From contig JAUPFP010000116.1 of NCBI GenBank assembly GCA_036925085.1, positions 1 to 64,000 of the forward strand: a stretch of 64,000 nucleotides of DNA, given 5' to 3'. A program made the position numbers and the translations under genes. The notes below the pieces were generated by a model. The model did not search any database and was not told the origin of the DNA. It was given only the letters and a program-made list of their open reading frames with translations. This document shows, piece after piece, positions 25,601-38,465 of the stretch. Position 1 is the first letter of the stretch. Each line of letters begins with the position of its first letter. The stretch is from Brachycybe producta (Eukaryota > Arthropoda > Diplopoda > Playtdesmida > Andrognathidae).

Positions 25601-27661
25601 ACTCGTGTCATTTTTGAACCATGCAGAGCACACAGGAATTGAAGACAATTCTGCATTCCTGAATGTCCAAGGAATGCAATGCATCTAACAATTCCATTCT
25701 ACGAAAATTATTAACAATTCTCCAAAAATGAAATTCTTCCATGAGTACCCCCCTTGGAAGTTTTTCAAAAAACGGCCAAAAATGAAAGTAACTGGTGTAA
25801 TTTTTGAAGCATGCATTGCACACTGGAATTGAAGACATCCCTGCATTCCTGATTGCCCAAGGAATGCAATGCATCTAAAAGCTTCACTCTACGTCTGTTA
25901 GTTCATTTGGAATTAATTTTCAAAGTTACATGTCCATGCACAAGCAATGTCAAGCATAGACACTTCAATGATGTCCACTTTGAACTCGTGTCATTTTTGA
26001 ACCATGCAGAGCACACAGGAATTGAAGACATTTCTGCATTCCTGAATGTCCAAGGAATGCAATGCATCTAACAGTTCCATTCTACGAAAATTATTAACAA
26101 TTCTCCAAAAATGAAATTCTTCCATGAGTACCCCCCTTGGAAGTTTTTCAAAAAACGGCCAAAAATGAAAGTAACTGGTGTAATTTTTGAAGCATGCATT
26201 GCACACTGGAATTGAAGACATCACTGCATTCCTGATTGCCCAAGGAATGCAATGCATCTAAAAGCTTCACTCTACGTCTATTAGTTCATTTGGAATTAAT
26301 TTTCAAAGTTACATGTCCATGCACAAGCAATGTCAAGCATAGACACTTCAATGATGTCCACTTTGAACTCGTGTCATTTTTGAACCATGCAGAGCACACA
26401 GGAATTGAAGACATTTCTGTATTCCTGAATGTCCAAGGAATGCAATGCATCTAACAGTTCCATTCTACGAAAATTATTAACAATTCTCCAAAAATTAAAT
26501 TCTTCCATGAGTACCCCCCTTGGAAGTTTTTCAAAAAACGGCCAAAAATGAAAGTAACTGGTGTAATTTTTGAAGCATGCATTGCACACTGGAATTGAAG
26601 ACATCCCTGCATTCCTGATTGCCCAAGGAATACAATGCATCTAAAAGCTTCACTCTACGTCTATTAGTTCATTTGGAATTAATTTTCAAAGTTACATGTC
26701 CATGCACAAGCAATGTCAAGCATAGACACTTCAATGATGTCCACTTTGAACTCGTGTCATTTTTGAACCATGCAGAGCACACAGGAATTGAAGACATTTC
26801 TGCATTCCTGAATGTCCAAGGAATGCAATGCATCTAACAGTTCCATTCTATGAAAATTATTAACAATTCTCCAAAAATTAAATTCTTCCATGAGTACCCC
26901 CCTTGGAAGTTTTTCAAAAAACGGCCAAAAATGAAAGTAACTGGTGTAATTTTTGAAGCATGCATTGCACACTGGAATTGAAGACATCCTTGCATTCCTG
27001 ATTGCCCAAGGAATGCAATGCATCTAAAAGCTTCACTCTACGTCTGTTAGTTCATTTGGAATTAATTTTCAAAGTTACATGTCCATGCACAAGCAATGTC
27101 AAGCATAGACACTTCAATGATGTCCACTTTGAACTCGTGTCATTTTTGAACCATGCAGAGCACACAGGAATTGAAGACATTTCTGCATTCCTGAATGTCC
27201 AAGGAATGCAATGCATCTAACAGTTCCATTCTACGAAAATTATTAACAATTCTCCAAAAATGAAATTCTTCCATGAGTACCCCCCTTGGAAGTTTTTCAA
27301 AAAACGGCCAAAAATGAAAGTAACTGGTGTAATTTTTGAAGCATGCATTGCACACTGGAATTGAAGACATCCCTGCATTCCTGATTGCCCAAGGAATGCA
27401 ATGCATATAAAAGCTTCACTCTACGTCTATTAGTTCATTTGGAATTAATTTTCAAAGTTACATGTCCATGCACAAGCAATGTCAAGCATAGACACTTCAA
27501 TGATGTCCACTTTGAACTCGTGTCATTTTTGAACCATGCAGAGCACACAGGAATTGAAGACATTTCTGCATTCCTGAATGTCCAAGGAATGCAATGCATC
27601 TAACAGTTCCATTCTACGAAAATTATTAACAATTCTCCAAAAATTAAATTCTTCCATGAGT

Positions 27662-27669
27662 AAACCCCC
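27662..27669 (+). other. gtaaaccccc insertion variant of the C run
   Basis: The run reads aaaccccc in place of acccccc, adding one base (384-bp unit). It is related to gtaaccccc at 25,364, and both are followed by ttgaaag, so the two units share ancestry. Confidence 0.85.
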
Positions 27670-28154
27670 TTGAAAGTTTTTCAAAAAACGGCCAAAAATG
27701 AAAGTAACTGGTGTAATTTTTGAAGCATGCATTGCACACTGGAATTGAAGACATCCCTGCATTCCTGATTGCCCAAGGAATGCAATGCATCTAAAAGCTT
27801 CACTCTACGTCTATTAGTTCATTTGGAATTAATTTTCAAAGTTACATGTCCATGCACAAGCAATGTCAAGCATAGACACTTCAATGATGTCCACTTTGAA
27901 CTCGTGTCATTTTTGAACCATGCAGAGCACACAGGAATTGAAGACATTTCTGCATTCCTGAATGTCCAAGGAATGCAATGCATCTAACAGTTCCATTCTA
28001 CGAAAATGATTAACAATTCTCCAAAAATTAAATTCTTCCATGAGTACCCCCCTTGGAAGTTTTTCAAAAAACGGCCAAAAATGAAAGTAACTGGTGTAAT
28101 TTTTGAAGCATGCATTGCACACTAGAATTGAAGACATCCCTGCATTCCTGATTG

Positions 28155-28537
28155 CCCAAGGAATGCAATGCATCTAAAAGCTTCACTCTACGTCTATTAG
28201 TTCATTTGGAATTAATTTTCAAAGTTACATGTCCATGCACAAGCAATGTCAAGCATAGACACTTCAATGATGTCCACTTTGAACTGGTGTCATTTTTGAA
28301 CCATGCAGAGCACACAGGAATTGAAGACATTTCTGCATTCCTGAATGTCCAAGGAATGCAATGCATCTAACAGTTCTAATCTACGAAAATTATTAACAAT
28401 TCTCCAAAAATTAAATTCTTCCATGAGTACCCCCCTTGGAAGTTTTTCAAAAAACGGCCAAAAATGAAAGTAACTGGTGTAATTTTTGAAGCATGCATTG
28501 CACACTGGAATTGAAGACATCCCTGCATTCCTGATTG
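28155..28537 (+). repeat. Isolated unit resembling the right-end subfamily
   Basis: It combines ctggtg in B with gttctaatctacg in the following A half (about 28,373). The ttctaatc form otherwise occurs in this window only from 58.6 kb onward. It looks like the 59,532 unit placed about 31 kb away, either a relic of an older layer or a long-range exchange. Confidence 0.75.
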
Positions 28538-29114
28538 CCCAAGGAATGCAATGCATCTAAAAGCTTCACTCTACGTCTATTAGTTCATTTGGAATTAATT
28601 TTCAAAGTTACATATCCATGCACAAGCAATGTCATGCATAGACACTTCAATGATGTCCACTTTGAACTGGTGTCATTTTTGAACCATGCAGAGCACACAG
28701 GAATTGAAGACATTTCTGCATTCCTGAATGTCCAAAGAATGCAATGCATCTAACAGTTCCATTCTACGAAAATTATTAACAATTCTCCAAAAATTAAATT
28801 CTTTCATGAGTACCCCCCCTTGGAAGTTTTTCAAAAAACGGCCAAAAATGAAAGTAACTTGTGTAATTTTTGAAGCATGCATTGCACACTGGAATTGAAG
28901 ACAACCCTGCATTCCTGATTGTCCAAGGAATGCAATGCATCTAAAAGCTTCACTCTATGTCCATTAGTTCATTTGGAATTAATTTTCGAAGTTTCATGTC
29001 CATGCACAAGCAATGTCAAGCATAGACACTTCAATGATGTCCACTTTGAACTGGTGTCATTTTTGAACCATGCAGAGCACACAGGAATTGAAGACATTTC
29101 TGCATTCCTGAATG

Positions 29115-29272
29115 TCCAAGGAATGCAATGCATCTAACAGTTCCATTCTACGAAAATTATTATTATGAGTTTGGAAGTTTTTCAAAAAACGGCCAAAAAT
29201 GAAAGTAACTGGTGTAATTTTTGAAGCATGCATTGCACACTGGAATTGAAGACATCCCTGCATTCCTGATTG
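29115..29272 (+). repeat. Shortened A half (158 bp, 32 bp net loss)
   Basis: After gaaaattat the sequence reads tattatgagtttggaag, missing most of the normal 29,161-29,205 equivalent: the acaattctcc to cttcc stretch and the C6 run. The flanks match normal units on both sides. It is the only sizeable length change in the window and makes one spacing of 351 bp. It also removes the part that normally varies in length. Confidence 0.92.
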
Positions 29273-32200
29273 CCCAAGGAATGCAATGCATCTAAAAGCT
29301 TCACTCTACGTCTATTAGTTCATTTGGAATTAATTTTCAAAGTTACATGTCCATGCACAAGCAATGTCAAGCATAGACACTTCAATGATGTCCACTTTGA
29401 ACTCGTGTCATTTTTGAACCATGCAGAGCACACAGGAATTGAAGACATTTCTGCATTCCTGAATGTCCAAGGAATGCAATGCATCTAACAGTTCCATTCT
29501 ACGAAAATTATTAACAATTCTCCAAAAATTAAATTCTTCAATGAGTACCCCCCTTGGAAGTTTTTCAAAAAACGGCCAAAAATGAAAGTAACTGGTGTAA
29601 TTTTTGAAGCATGCATTGCACACTGGAATTGAAGACATCCCTGCATTCCTGATTGCCCAAGGAATGCAATGCATCTAAAAGCTTCACTCTACGTCTATTA
29701 GTTCATTTGGAATTAATTTTCAAAGTTACATGTCCATGCACAAGCAATGTCAAGCATAGACACTTCAATGATGTCCACTTTGAACTCGTGTCATTTTTGA
29801 ACCATGCAGAGCACACAGGAATTGAAGACATTTCTGCATTCCTGAATGTCCAAGGAATGCAATGCATCTAACAGTTCCATTCTACGAAAATTATTAACAA
29901 TTCTCCAAAAATGAAATTCTTCCATGAGTACCCCCCTTGGAAGTTTTTCAAAAAACGGCCAAAAATGAAAGTAACTGGTGTAATTTTTGAAGCATGCATT
30001 GCACACTGGAATTGAAGACATCCCTGCATTCCTGATTGCCCAAGGAATGCAATGCATCTAAAAGCTTCACTCTACGTCTATTAGTTCATTTGGAATTAAT
30101 TTTCAAAGTTACATGTCCATGCACAAGCAATGTCAAGCATAGACACTTCAATGATGTCCACTTTGAACTCGTGTCATTTTTGAACCATGCAGAGCACACA
30201 GGAATTGAAGACATTTCTGCATTCCTGAATGTCCAAGGAATGCAATGCATCTAACAGTTCCATTCTACGAAAATTATTAACAATTCTCCAAAAATTAAAT
30301 TCTTCCATGAGTACCCCCCTTGGAAGTTTTTCAAAAAACGGCCAAAAATGAAAGTAACTGGTGTAATTTTTGAAGCATGCATTGCACACTGGAATTGAAG
30401 ACATCCCTGCATTCCTGATTGCCCAAGGAATGCAATGCATCTAAAAGCTTCACTCTACGTCTATTAGTTCATTTGGAATTAATTTTCAAAGTTACATGTC
30501 CATGCACAAGCAATGTCAAGCATAGACACTTCAATGATGTCCACTTTGAACTCGTGTCATTTTTGAACCATGCAGAGCACACAGGAATTGAAGACATTTC
30601 TGCATTCCTGAATGTCCAAGGAATGCAATGCATCTAACAGTTCCATTCTACGAAAATTATTAACAATTCTCCAAAAATTAAATTCTTCCATGAGTACCCC
30701 CCTTGGAAGTTTTTCAAAAAACGGCCAAAAATTAAAGTAACTGGTGTAATTTTTGAAGCATGCATTGCACACTGGAATTGAAGACATCCCTGCATTCCTG
30801 ATTGCCCAAGGAATGCAATGCATCTAAAAGCTTCACTCTACGTCTATTAGTTCATTTGGAATTAATTTTCAAAGTTACATATCCATGCACAAGCAATGTC
30901 ATGCATAGACACTTCAATGATGTCCACTTTGAACTGGTGTCATTTTTGAACCATGCAGAGCACACAGGAATTGAAGACATTTCTGCATTCCTGAATGTCC
31001 AAGGAATGCAATGCATCTAACAGTTCCATTCTACGAAAATTATTAACAATTCTCCAAAAATTAAATTCTTCCATGAGTACCCCCCTTGGAAGTTTTTCAA
31101 AAAAACGGCCAAAAATGAAAGTAACTGGTGTAATTTTTGAAGCATGCATTGCACACTGGAATTGAAGACATCCCTGCATTCCTGATTGCCCAAGGAATGC
31201 AATGCATCTAAAAGCTTCACTCTACGTCTATTAGTTCATTTGGAATTAATTTTCAAAGTTACATGTCCATGCACAAGCAATGTCAAGCATAGACACTTCA
31301 ATGATGTCCACTTTGAACTCGTGTCATTTTTGAACCATGCAGAGCACACAGGAATTGAAGACATTTCTGCATTCCTGAATGTCCAAGGAATGCAATGCAT
31401 CTAACAGTTCCATTCTACGAAAATTATTAACAATTCTCCAAAAATTAAATTCTTCCATGAGTACCCCCCTTGGAAGTTTTTCAAAAAACGGCCAAAAATG
31501 AAAGTAACTGGTGTAATTTTTGAAGCATGCATTGCACACTGGAATTGAAGACATCCCTGCATTCCTGATTGCCCAAGGAATGCAATGCATCTAAAAGCTT
31601 CACTCTACGTCTATTAGTTTATTTGGAATTAATTTTCAAAGTTACATATCCATGCACAAGCAATGTCATGCATAGACACTTCAATGATGTCCACTTTGAA
31701 CTGGTGTCATTTTTGAACCATGCAGAGCACACAGGAATTGAAGACATTTCTGCATTCCTGAATGTCCAAAGAATGCAATGCATCTAACAGTTCCATTCTA
31801 CGAAAATTATTAACAATTCTCCAAAAATTAAATTCTTCCATGAGTACCCCCCTTGGAAGTTTTTCAAAAAACGGCCAAAAATGAAAGTAACTGGTGTAAT
31901 TTTTGAAGCATGCATTGCACACTGGAATTGAAGACATCCCTGCATTCCTGATTGCCCAAGGAATGCAATGCATCTAAAAGCTTCACTCTACGTCTATTAG
32001 TTCATTTGGAATTAATTTTCAAAGTTACATGTCCATGCACAAGCAATGTCAAGCATAGACACTTCAATGATGTCCACTTTGAACTCGTGTCATTTTTGAA
32101 CCATGCAGAGCACACAGGAATTGAAGACATTTCTGCATTCCTGAATGTCCAAGGAATGCAATGCATCTAACAGTTCCATTCTGCGAAAATTATTAACAAT

Positions 32201-32337
32201 TCTCCAAAAATTAAATTCTTCCATGAGTACCCCCCTTGGAAGTTTTTCAAAAAACGGCCAAAAATGAAAGTAACTGGTGTAATTTTTGAAGCATGCATTG
32301 CACACTGGAATTGAAGACATCCCTGCATTCCTGATTG
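29273..32337 (+). repeat. Block with alternating common and catatcc units
   Basis: From 30,805 on, units with catatcc and tcatgc alternate with common-type units (30,805; 31,572; 32,338), giving a local two-unit (766-bp) rhythm. Private changes include ttcaatgag at 29,539, aaaattaaagtaac at 30,731 and agtttatttgg at 31,617. Confidence 0.8.
31099..31105 (+). other. A7 length variant of the spacer A tract
   Basis: Seven A in place of six in tcaaaaaacgg give a 384-bp unit. It is the only length change of this tract that I found. Confidence 0.88.
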
Positions 32338-33869
32338 CCCAAGGAATGCAATGCATCTAAAAGCTTCACTCTACGTCTATTAGTTCATTTGGAATTAATT
32401 TTCAAAGTTACATATCCATGCACAAGCAATGTCATGCATAGACACTTCAATGATGTCCACTTTGAACTGGTGTCATTTTTGAACCATGCAGAGCACACAG
32501 GAATTGAAGACATTTCTGCATTCCTGAATGTCCAAAGAATGCAATGCATCTAACAGTTCCATTCTACGAAAATTATTAACAATTCTCCAAAAATTAAATT
32601 CTTTCATGAGTACCCCCCTTGGAAGTTTTTCAAAAAACGGCCAAAAATGAAAGTAACTTGTGTAATTTTTGAAGCATGCATTGCACACTGGAATTGAAGA
32701 CATCCCTGCATTCCTGATTGTCCAAGGAATGCAATGCATCTAAAAGCTTCACTCTATGTCCATTAGTTCATTTGGAATTAATTTTCGAAGTTTCATGTCC
32801 ATGCACAAGCAATGTCAAGCATAGACACTTCAATGATGTCCACTTTGAACTGGTGTCATTTTTGAACCATGCAGAGCACACAGGAATTGAAGACATTTCT
32901 GCATTCCTGAATGTCCAAGGAATGCAATGCATCTAACAGTTCCATTCTACGAAAATTATTAACAATTCTCCAAAAATGAAATTCTTCCATGAGTACCCCC
33001 CTTGGAAGTTTTTCAAAAAACGGCCAAAAATGAAAGTAACTGGTGTAATTTTTGAAGCATGCATTGCACACTGGAATTGAAGACATCCCTGCCTTCCTGA
33101 TTGTCCAAGGAATGCAATGCATCTAAAAGCTTCACTCTATGTCCATTAGTTCATTTGGAATTAATTTTCGAAGTTTCATGTCCATGCACAAGCAATGTCA
33201 AGCATAGACACTTCAATGATGTCCACTTTGAACTGGTGTCATTTTTGAACCATGCAGAGCACACAGGAATTGAAGACATTTCTGCATTCCTGAATGTCCA
33301 AGGAATGCAATGCATCTAACAGTTCCATTCTACGAAAATTATTAACAATTCTCCAAAAATGAAATTCTTCCATGAGTACCCCCCTTGGAAGTTTTTCAAA
33401 AAACGGCCAAAAATGAAAGTAACTGGTGTAATTTTTGAAGCATGCATTGCACACTGGAATTGAAGACATCCCTGCCTTCCTGATTGTCCAAGGAATGCAA
33501 TGTATCTAAAAGCTTCACTCTATGTCCATTAGTTCATTTGGAATTAATTTTCGAAGTTTCATGTCCATGCACAAGCAATGTCAAGCATAGACACTTCAAT
33601 GATGTCCACTTTGAACTGGTGTCATTTTTGAACCATGCAGAGCACACAGGAATTGAAGACATTTCTGCATTCCTGAATGTCCAAGGAATGCAATGCATCT
33701 AACAGTTCCATTCTACGAAAATTATTAACAATTCTCCAAAAATGAAATTCTTCCATGAGTACCCCCCTTGGAAGTTTTTCAAAAAACGGCCAAAAATGAA
33801 AGTAACTGGTGTAATTTTTGAAGCATGCATTGCACACTGGAATTGAAGACATCCCTGCATTCCTGATTG
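32338..33869 (+). repeat. Run of three near-identical tccaagg/ctatgtcc units
   Basis: A catatcc unit is followed by three successive units of the tccaagg, ctatgtcc, ttcgaag, gtttcatg type (from 32,721, 33,104 and 33,487). The first two share the rare change ctgccttcctg (33,091 and 33,474), showing single-unit duplication. Elsewhere this type usually occurs singly after a catatcc/aagaatg unit. One copy has atgtatct at 33,502. Confidence 0.87.
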
Positions 33870-36550
33870 CCCAAGGAATGCAATGCATCTAAAAGCTTCA
33901 CTCTACGTCTATTAGTTCATTTGGAATTAATTTTCAAAGTTACATGTCCATGCACAAGCAATGTCAAGCATAGACACTTCAATGATGTCCACTTTGAACT
34001 CGTGTCATTTTTGAACCATGCAGAGCACACAGGAATTGAAGACATTTCTGCATTCCTGAATGTCCAAGGAATGCAATGCATCTAACAGTTCCATTCTACG
34101 AAAATTATTAACAATTCTCCAAAAATTAAATTCTTCCATGAGTACCCCCCTTGAAAGTTTTTCAAAAAACGGCCAAAAATGAAAGTAACTGGTGTAATTT
34201 TTGAAGCATGCATTGCACACTGGAATTGAAGACATCCCTGCATTCCTGATTGCCCAAGGAATGCAATGCATCTAAAAGCTTCACTCTACGTCTATTAGTT
34301 CATTTGGAATTAATTTTCAAAGTTACATGTCCATGCACAAGCAATGTCAAGCATAGACACTTCAATGATGTCCACTTTGAACTCGTGTCATTTTTGAACC
34401 ATGCAGAGCACACAGGAATTGAAGACATTTCTGCATTCCTGAATGTCCAAGGAATGCAATGCATCTAACAGTTCCATTCTACGAAAATTATTAACAATTC
34501 TCCAAAAATTAAATTCTTCCATGAGTACCCCCCTTGGAAGTTTTTCAAAAAACGGCCAAAAATGAAAGTAACTGGTGTAATTTTTGAAGCATGCATTGCA
34601 CACTGGAATTGAAGACATCCCTGCATTCCTGATTGCCCAAGGAATGCAATGCATCTAAAAGCTTCACTCTACGTCTATTAGTTCATTTGGAATTAATTTT
34701 CAAAGTTACATGTCCATGCACAAGCAATGTCAAGCATAGACACTTCAATGATGTCCACTTTGAACTCGTGTCATTTTTGAACCATGCAGAGCACACAGGA
34801 ATTGAAGACATTTCTGCATTCCTGAATGTCCAAGGAATGCAATGCATCTAACAGTTCCATTCTACGAAAATTATTAACAATTCTCCAAAAATTAAATTCT
34901 TTCATGAGTACCCCCCTTGGAAGTTTTTCAAAAAACGGCCAAAAATGAAAGTAACTTGTGTAATTTTTGAAGCATGCATTGCACACTGGAATTGAAGACA
35001 TCCCTGCATTCCTGATTGTCCAAGGAATGCAATGCATCTAAAAGCTTCACTCTACGTCCATTAGTTCATTTGGAATTAATTTTCGAAGTTTCATGTCCAT
35101 GCACAAGCAATGTCAAGCATAGACACTTCAATGATGTCCACTTTGAACTCGTGTCATTTTTGAACCATGCAGAGCACACAGGAATTGAAGACATTTCTGC
35201 ATTCCTGAATGTCCAAGGAATGCAATGCATCTAACAGTTCTATTCTACGAAAATTATTAACAATTCTCCAAAAATGAAATTCTTCCATGAGTACCCCCCT
35301 TGGAAGTTTTTCAAAAAACGGCCAAAAATGAAAGTAACTGGTGTAATTTTTGAAGCATGCATTGCACACTGGAATTGAAGACATCCCTGCATTCCTGATT
35401 GCCCAAGGAATGCAATGCATCTAAAAGCTTCACTCTACGTCTATTAGTTCATTTGGAATTAATTTTCAAAGTTACATGTCCATGCACAAGCAATGTCAAG
35501 CATAGACACTTCAATGATGTCCACTTTGAACTCGTGTCATTTTTGAACCATGCAGAGCACACAGGAATTGAAGACATTTCTGCATTCCTGAATGTCCAAG
35601 GAATGCAATGCATCTAACAGTTCCATTCTACGAAAATTATTAACAATTCTCCAAAAATTAAATTCTTCCATGAGTACCCCCCTTGGAAGTTTTTCAAAAA
35701 ACGGCCAAAAATGAAAGTAACTGGTGTAATTTTTGAAGCATGCATTGCACACTGGAATTGAAGACATCCCTGCATTCCTGATTGCCCAAGGAATGCAATG
35801 CATCTAAAAGCTTCACTCTACGTCTATTAGTTCATTTGGAATTAATTTTCAAAGTTACATGTCCATGCACAAGCAATGTCAAGCATAGACACTTCAATGA
35901 TGTCCACTTTGAACTCGTGTCATTTTTGAACCATGCAGAGCACACAGGAATTGAAGACATTTCTGCAATCCTGAATGTCCAAGGAATGCAATGCATCTAA
36001 CAGTTCCATTCTACGAAAATTATTAACAATTCTCCAAAAATGAAATTCTTCCATGAGTACCCCCCTTGGAAGTTTTTCAAAAAACGGCCAAAAATGAAAG
36101 TAACTGGTGTAATTTTTGAAGCATGCATTGCACACTGGAATTGAAGACATCCCTGCATTCCTGATTGCCCAAGGAATGCAATGCATCTAAAAGCTTCACT
36201 CTACGTCTATTAGTTCATTTGGAATTAATTTTCAAAGTTACATGTCCATGCACAAGCAATGTCAAGCATAGACACTTCAATGATGTCCACTTTGAACTCG
36301 TGTCATTTTTGAACCATGCAGAGCACACAGGAATTGAAGACATTTCTGCATTCCTGAATGTCCAAGGAATGCAATGCATCTAACAGTTCCATTCTACGAA
36401 AATTATTAACAATTTTCCAAAAATTAAATTCTTCCATGAGTACCCCCCTTGGAAGTTTTTCAAAAAACGGCCAAAAATGAAAGTAACTGGTGTAATTTTT
36501 GAAGCATGCATTGCACACTGGAATTGAAGACATCCCTGCATTCCTGATTG
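33870..36550 (+). repeat. Common-type block with one hybrid pair
   Basis: Mostly common units with single private changes: ccttgaaag (34,152), ttctattctac (35,239), gcaatcctg (35,967) and ttttccaaa (36,414). At 34,636-35,237 a common B half is joined to an A half with tttcatgag and acttgtg. A tccaagg unit with ctacgtcc, not ctatgtcc, follows. This again looks like a product of exchange between subfamilies. Confidence 0.78.
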
Positions 36551-38465
36551 CCCAAGGAATGCAATGCATCTAAAAGCTTCACTCTACGTCTATTAGTTCA
36601 TTTGGAATTAATTTTCAAAGTTACATGTCCATGCACAAGCAATGTCAAGCATAGACACTTCAATGATGTCCACTTTGAACTCGTGTCATTTTTGAACCAT
36701 GCAGAGCACACAGGAATTGAAAACATTTCTGCATTCCTGAATGTCCAAGGAATGCAATGCATCTAACAGTTCCATTCTACAAAAATTATTAACAATTCTC
36801 CAAAAATTAAATTCTTCCATGAGTACCCCCCTTGGAAGTTTTTCAAAAAACGGCCAAAAATGAAAGTAACTGGTGTAATTTTTGAAGCATGCATTGCACA
36901 CTGGAATTGAAGACATCCCTGCATTCCTGATTGCCCAAGGAATGCAATGCATCTAAAAGCTTCACTCTACGTCTATTAGTTCATTTGGAATTAATTTTCA
37001 AAGTTACATGTCCATGCACAAGCAATGTCAAGCATAGACACTTCAATGATGTCCACTTTGAACTCGTGTCATTTTTGAACCATGCAGAGCACACAGGAAT
37101 TGAAGACATTTCTGCATTCCTGAATGTCCAAGGAATGCAATGCATCTAACAGTTCCATTCTACGAAAATTATTAACAATTCTCCAAAAATGAAATTCTTC
37201 CATGAGTACCCCCCTTGGAAGTTTTTCAAAAAACGGCCAAAAATGAAAGTAACTGGTGTAATTTTTGAAGCATGCATTGCACACTGGAATTGAAGACATC
37301 CCTGCATTCCTGATTGCCCAAGGAATGCAATGCATCTAAAAGCTTCACTCTACGTCTATTAGTTCATTTGGAATTAATTTTCAAAGTTACATATCCATGC
37401 ACAAGCAATGTCATGCATAGACACTTCAATGATGTCCACTTTGAACTGGTGTCATTTTTGAACCATGCAGAGCACACAGGAATTGAAGACATTTCTGCAT
37501 TCCTGAATGTCCAAAGAATGCAATGCATCTAACAGTTCCATTCTACGAAAATTATTAACAATTCTCCAAAAATTAAATTCTTTCATGAGTACCCCCCTTG
37601 GAAGTTTTTCAAAAAACGGCCAAAAATGAAAGTAACTTGTGTAATTTTTGAAGCATGCATTGCACACTGGAATTGAAGACATCCCTGCATTCCTGATTGT
37701 CCAAGGAATGCAATGCATCTAAAAGCTTCACTCTATGTCCATTAGTTCATTTGGAATTAATTTTCGAAGTTTCATGTCCATGCACAAGCAATGTCAAGCA
37801 TAGACACTTCAATGATGTCCACTTTGAACTCGTGTCATTTTTGAACCATGCAGAGCACACAGGAATTGAAGACATTTCTGCATTCCTGAATGTCCAAGGA
37901 ATGCAATGCATCTAACAGTTCCATTCTACGAAAATTATTAACAATTCTCCAAAAATTAAATTCTTCCATGAGTACCCCCCTTGGAAGTTTTTCAAAAAAC
38001 GGCCAAAAATGAAAGTAACTGGTGTAATTTTTGAAGCATGCATTGCACACTGGAATTGAAGACATCCCTGCATTCCTGATTGCCCAAGGAATGCAATGCA
38101 TCTAAAAGCTTCACTCTACGTCTGTTAGTTCATTTGGAATTAATTTTCAAAGTTACATGTCCATGCACAAGCAATGTCAAGCATAGACACTTCAATGATG
38201 TCCACTTTGAACTCGTGTCATTTTTGAACCATGCAGAGCACACAGGAATTGAAGACATTTCTGCATTCCTGAATGTCCAAGGAATGCAATGCATCTAACA
38301 GTTCCATTCTACGAAAATTATGAACAATTCTCCAAAAATTAAATTCTTCCATGAGTACCCCCCTTGGAAGTTTTTCAAAAAACGGCCAAAAATGAAAGTA
38401 ACTGGTGTAATTTTTGAAGCATGCATTGCACACTGGAATTGAAGACATCCCTGCATTCCTGATTG
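36551..38465 (+). repeat. Five-unit higher-order block (1,915 bp), copy 1 of second pair
   Basis: Ordered markers are attgaaaacatt (36,716) with ttctacaaaaa, an aaatgaaattc A half, a catatcc/ccaaagaatg unit with tttcatgag and acttgtg, a tccaagg unit, and a gtctgttag unit with attatgaac. The same markers recur exactly 1,915 bp downstream. Confidence 0.86.

Larger units (their letters stand above)
21619..28153 (+). repeat. Stretch rich in unit-specific changes
   Basis: Most of about seventeen successive units carry at least one change not seen in neighbours: tagatactt (21,744), ctacatcta (22,824), cttccttgag (23,056), gtcaaagg (23,750), ggaataaatttcc (24,378), agcttgcattg (25,043), gtaacccccttgaaag (25,364), gacaattctg (25,646), ggaatacaatg (26,629), atgcatataaaag (27,402) and gtaaaccccc (27,661). 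Clear higher-order repetition is not visible here, so this part has probably escaped recent homogenisation. Confidence 0.8.

Noticed and set aside
28813-28819. C7 runs as functional markers of a subfamily
   Set aside because: They occur in units of different subfamilies without shared flanking changes, so slippage or sequencing error is the simpler reading.
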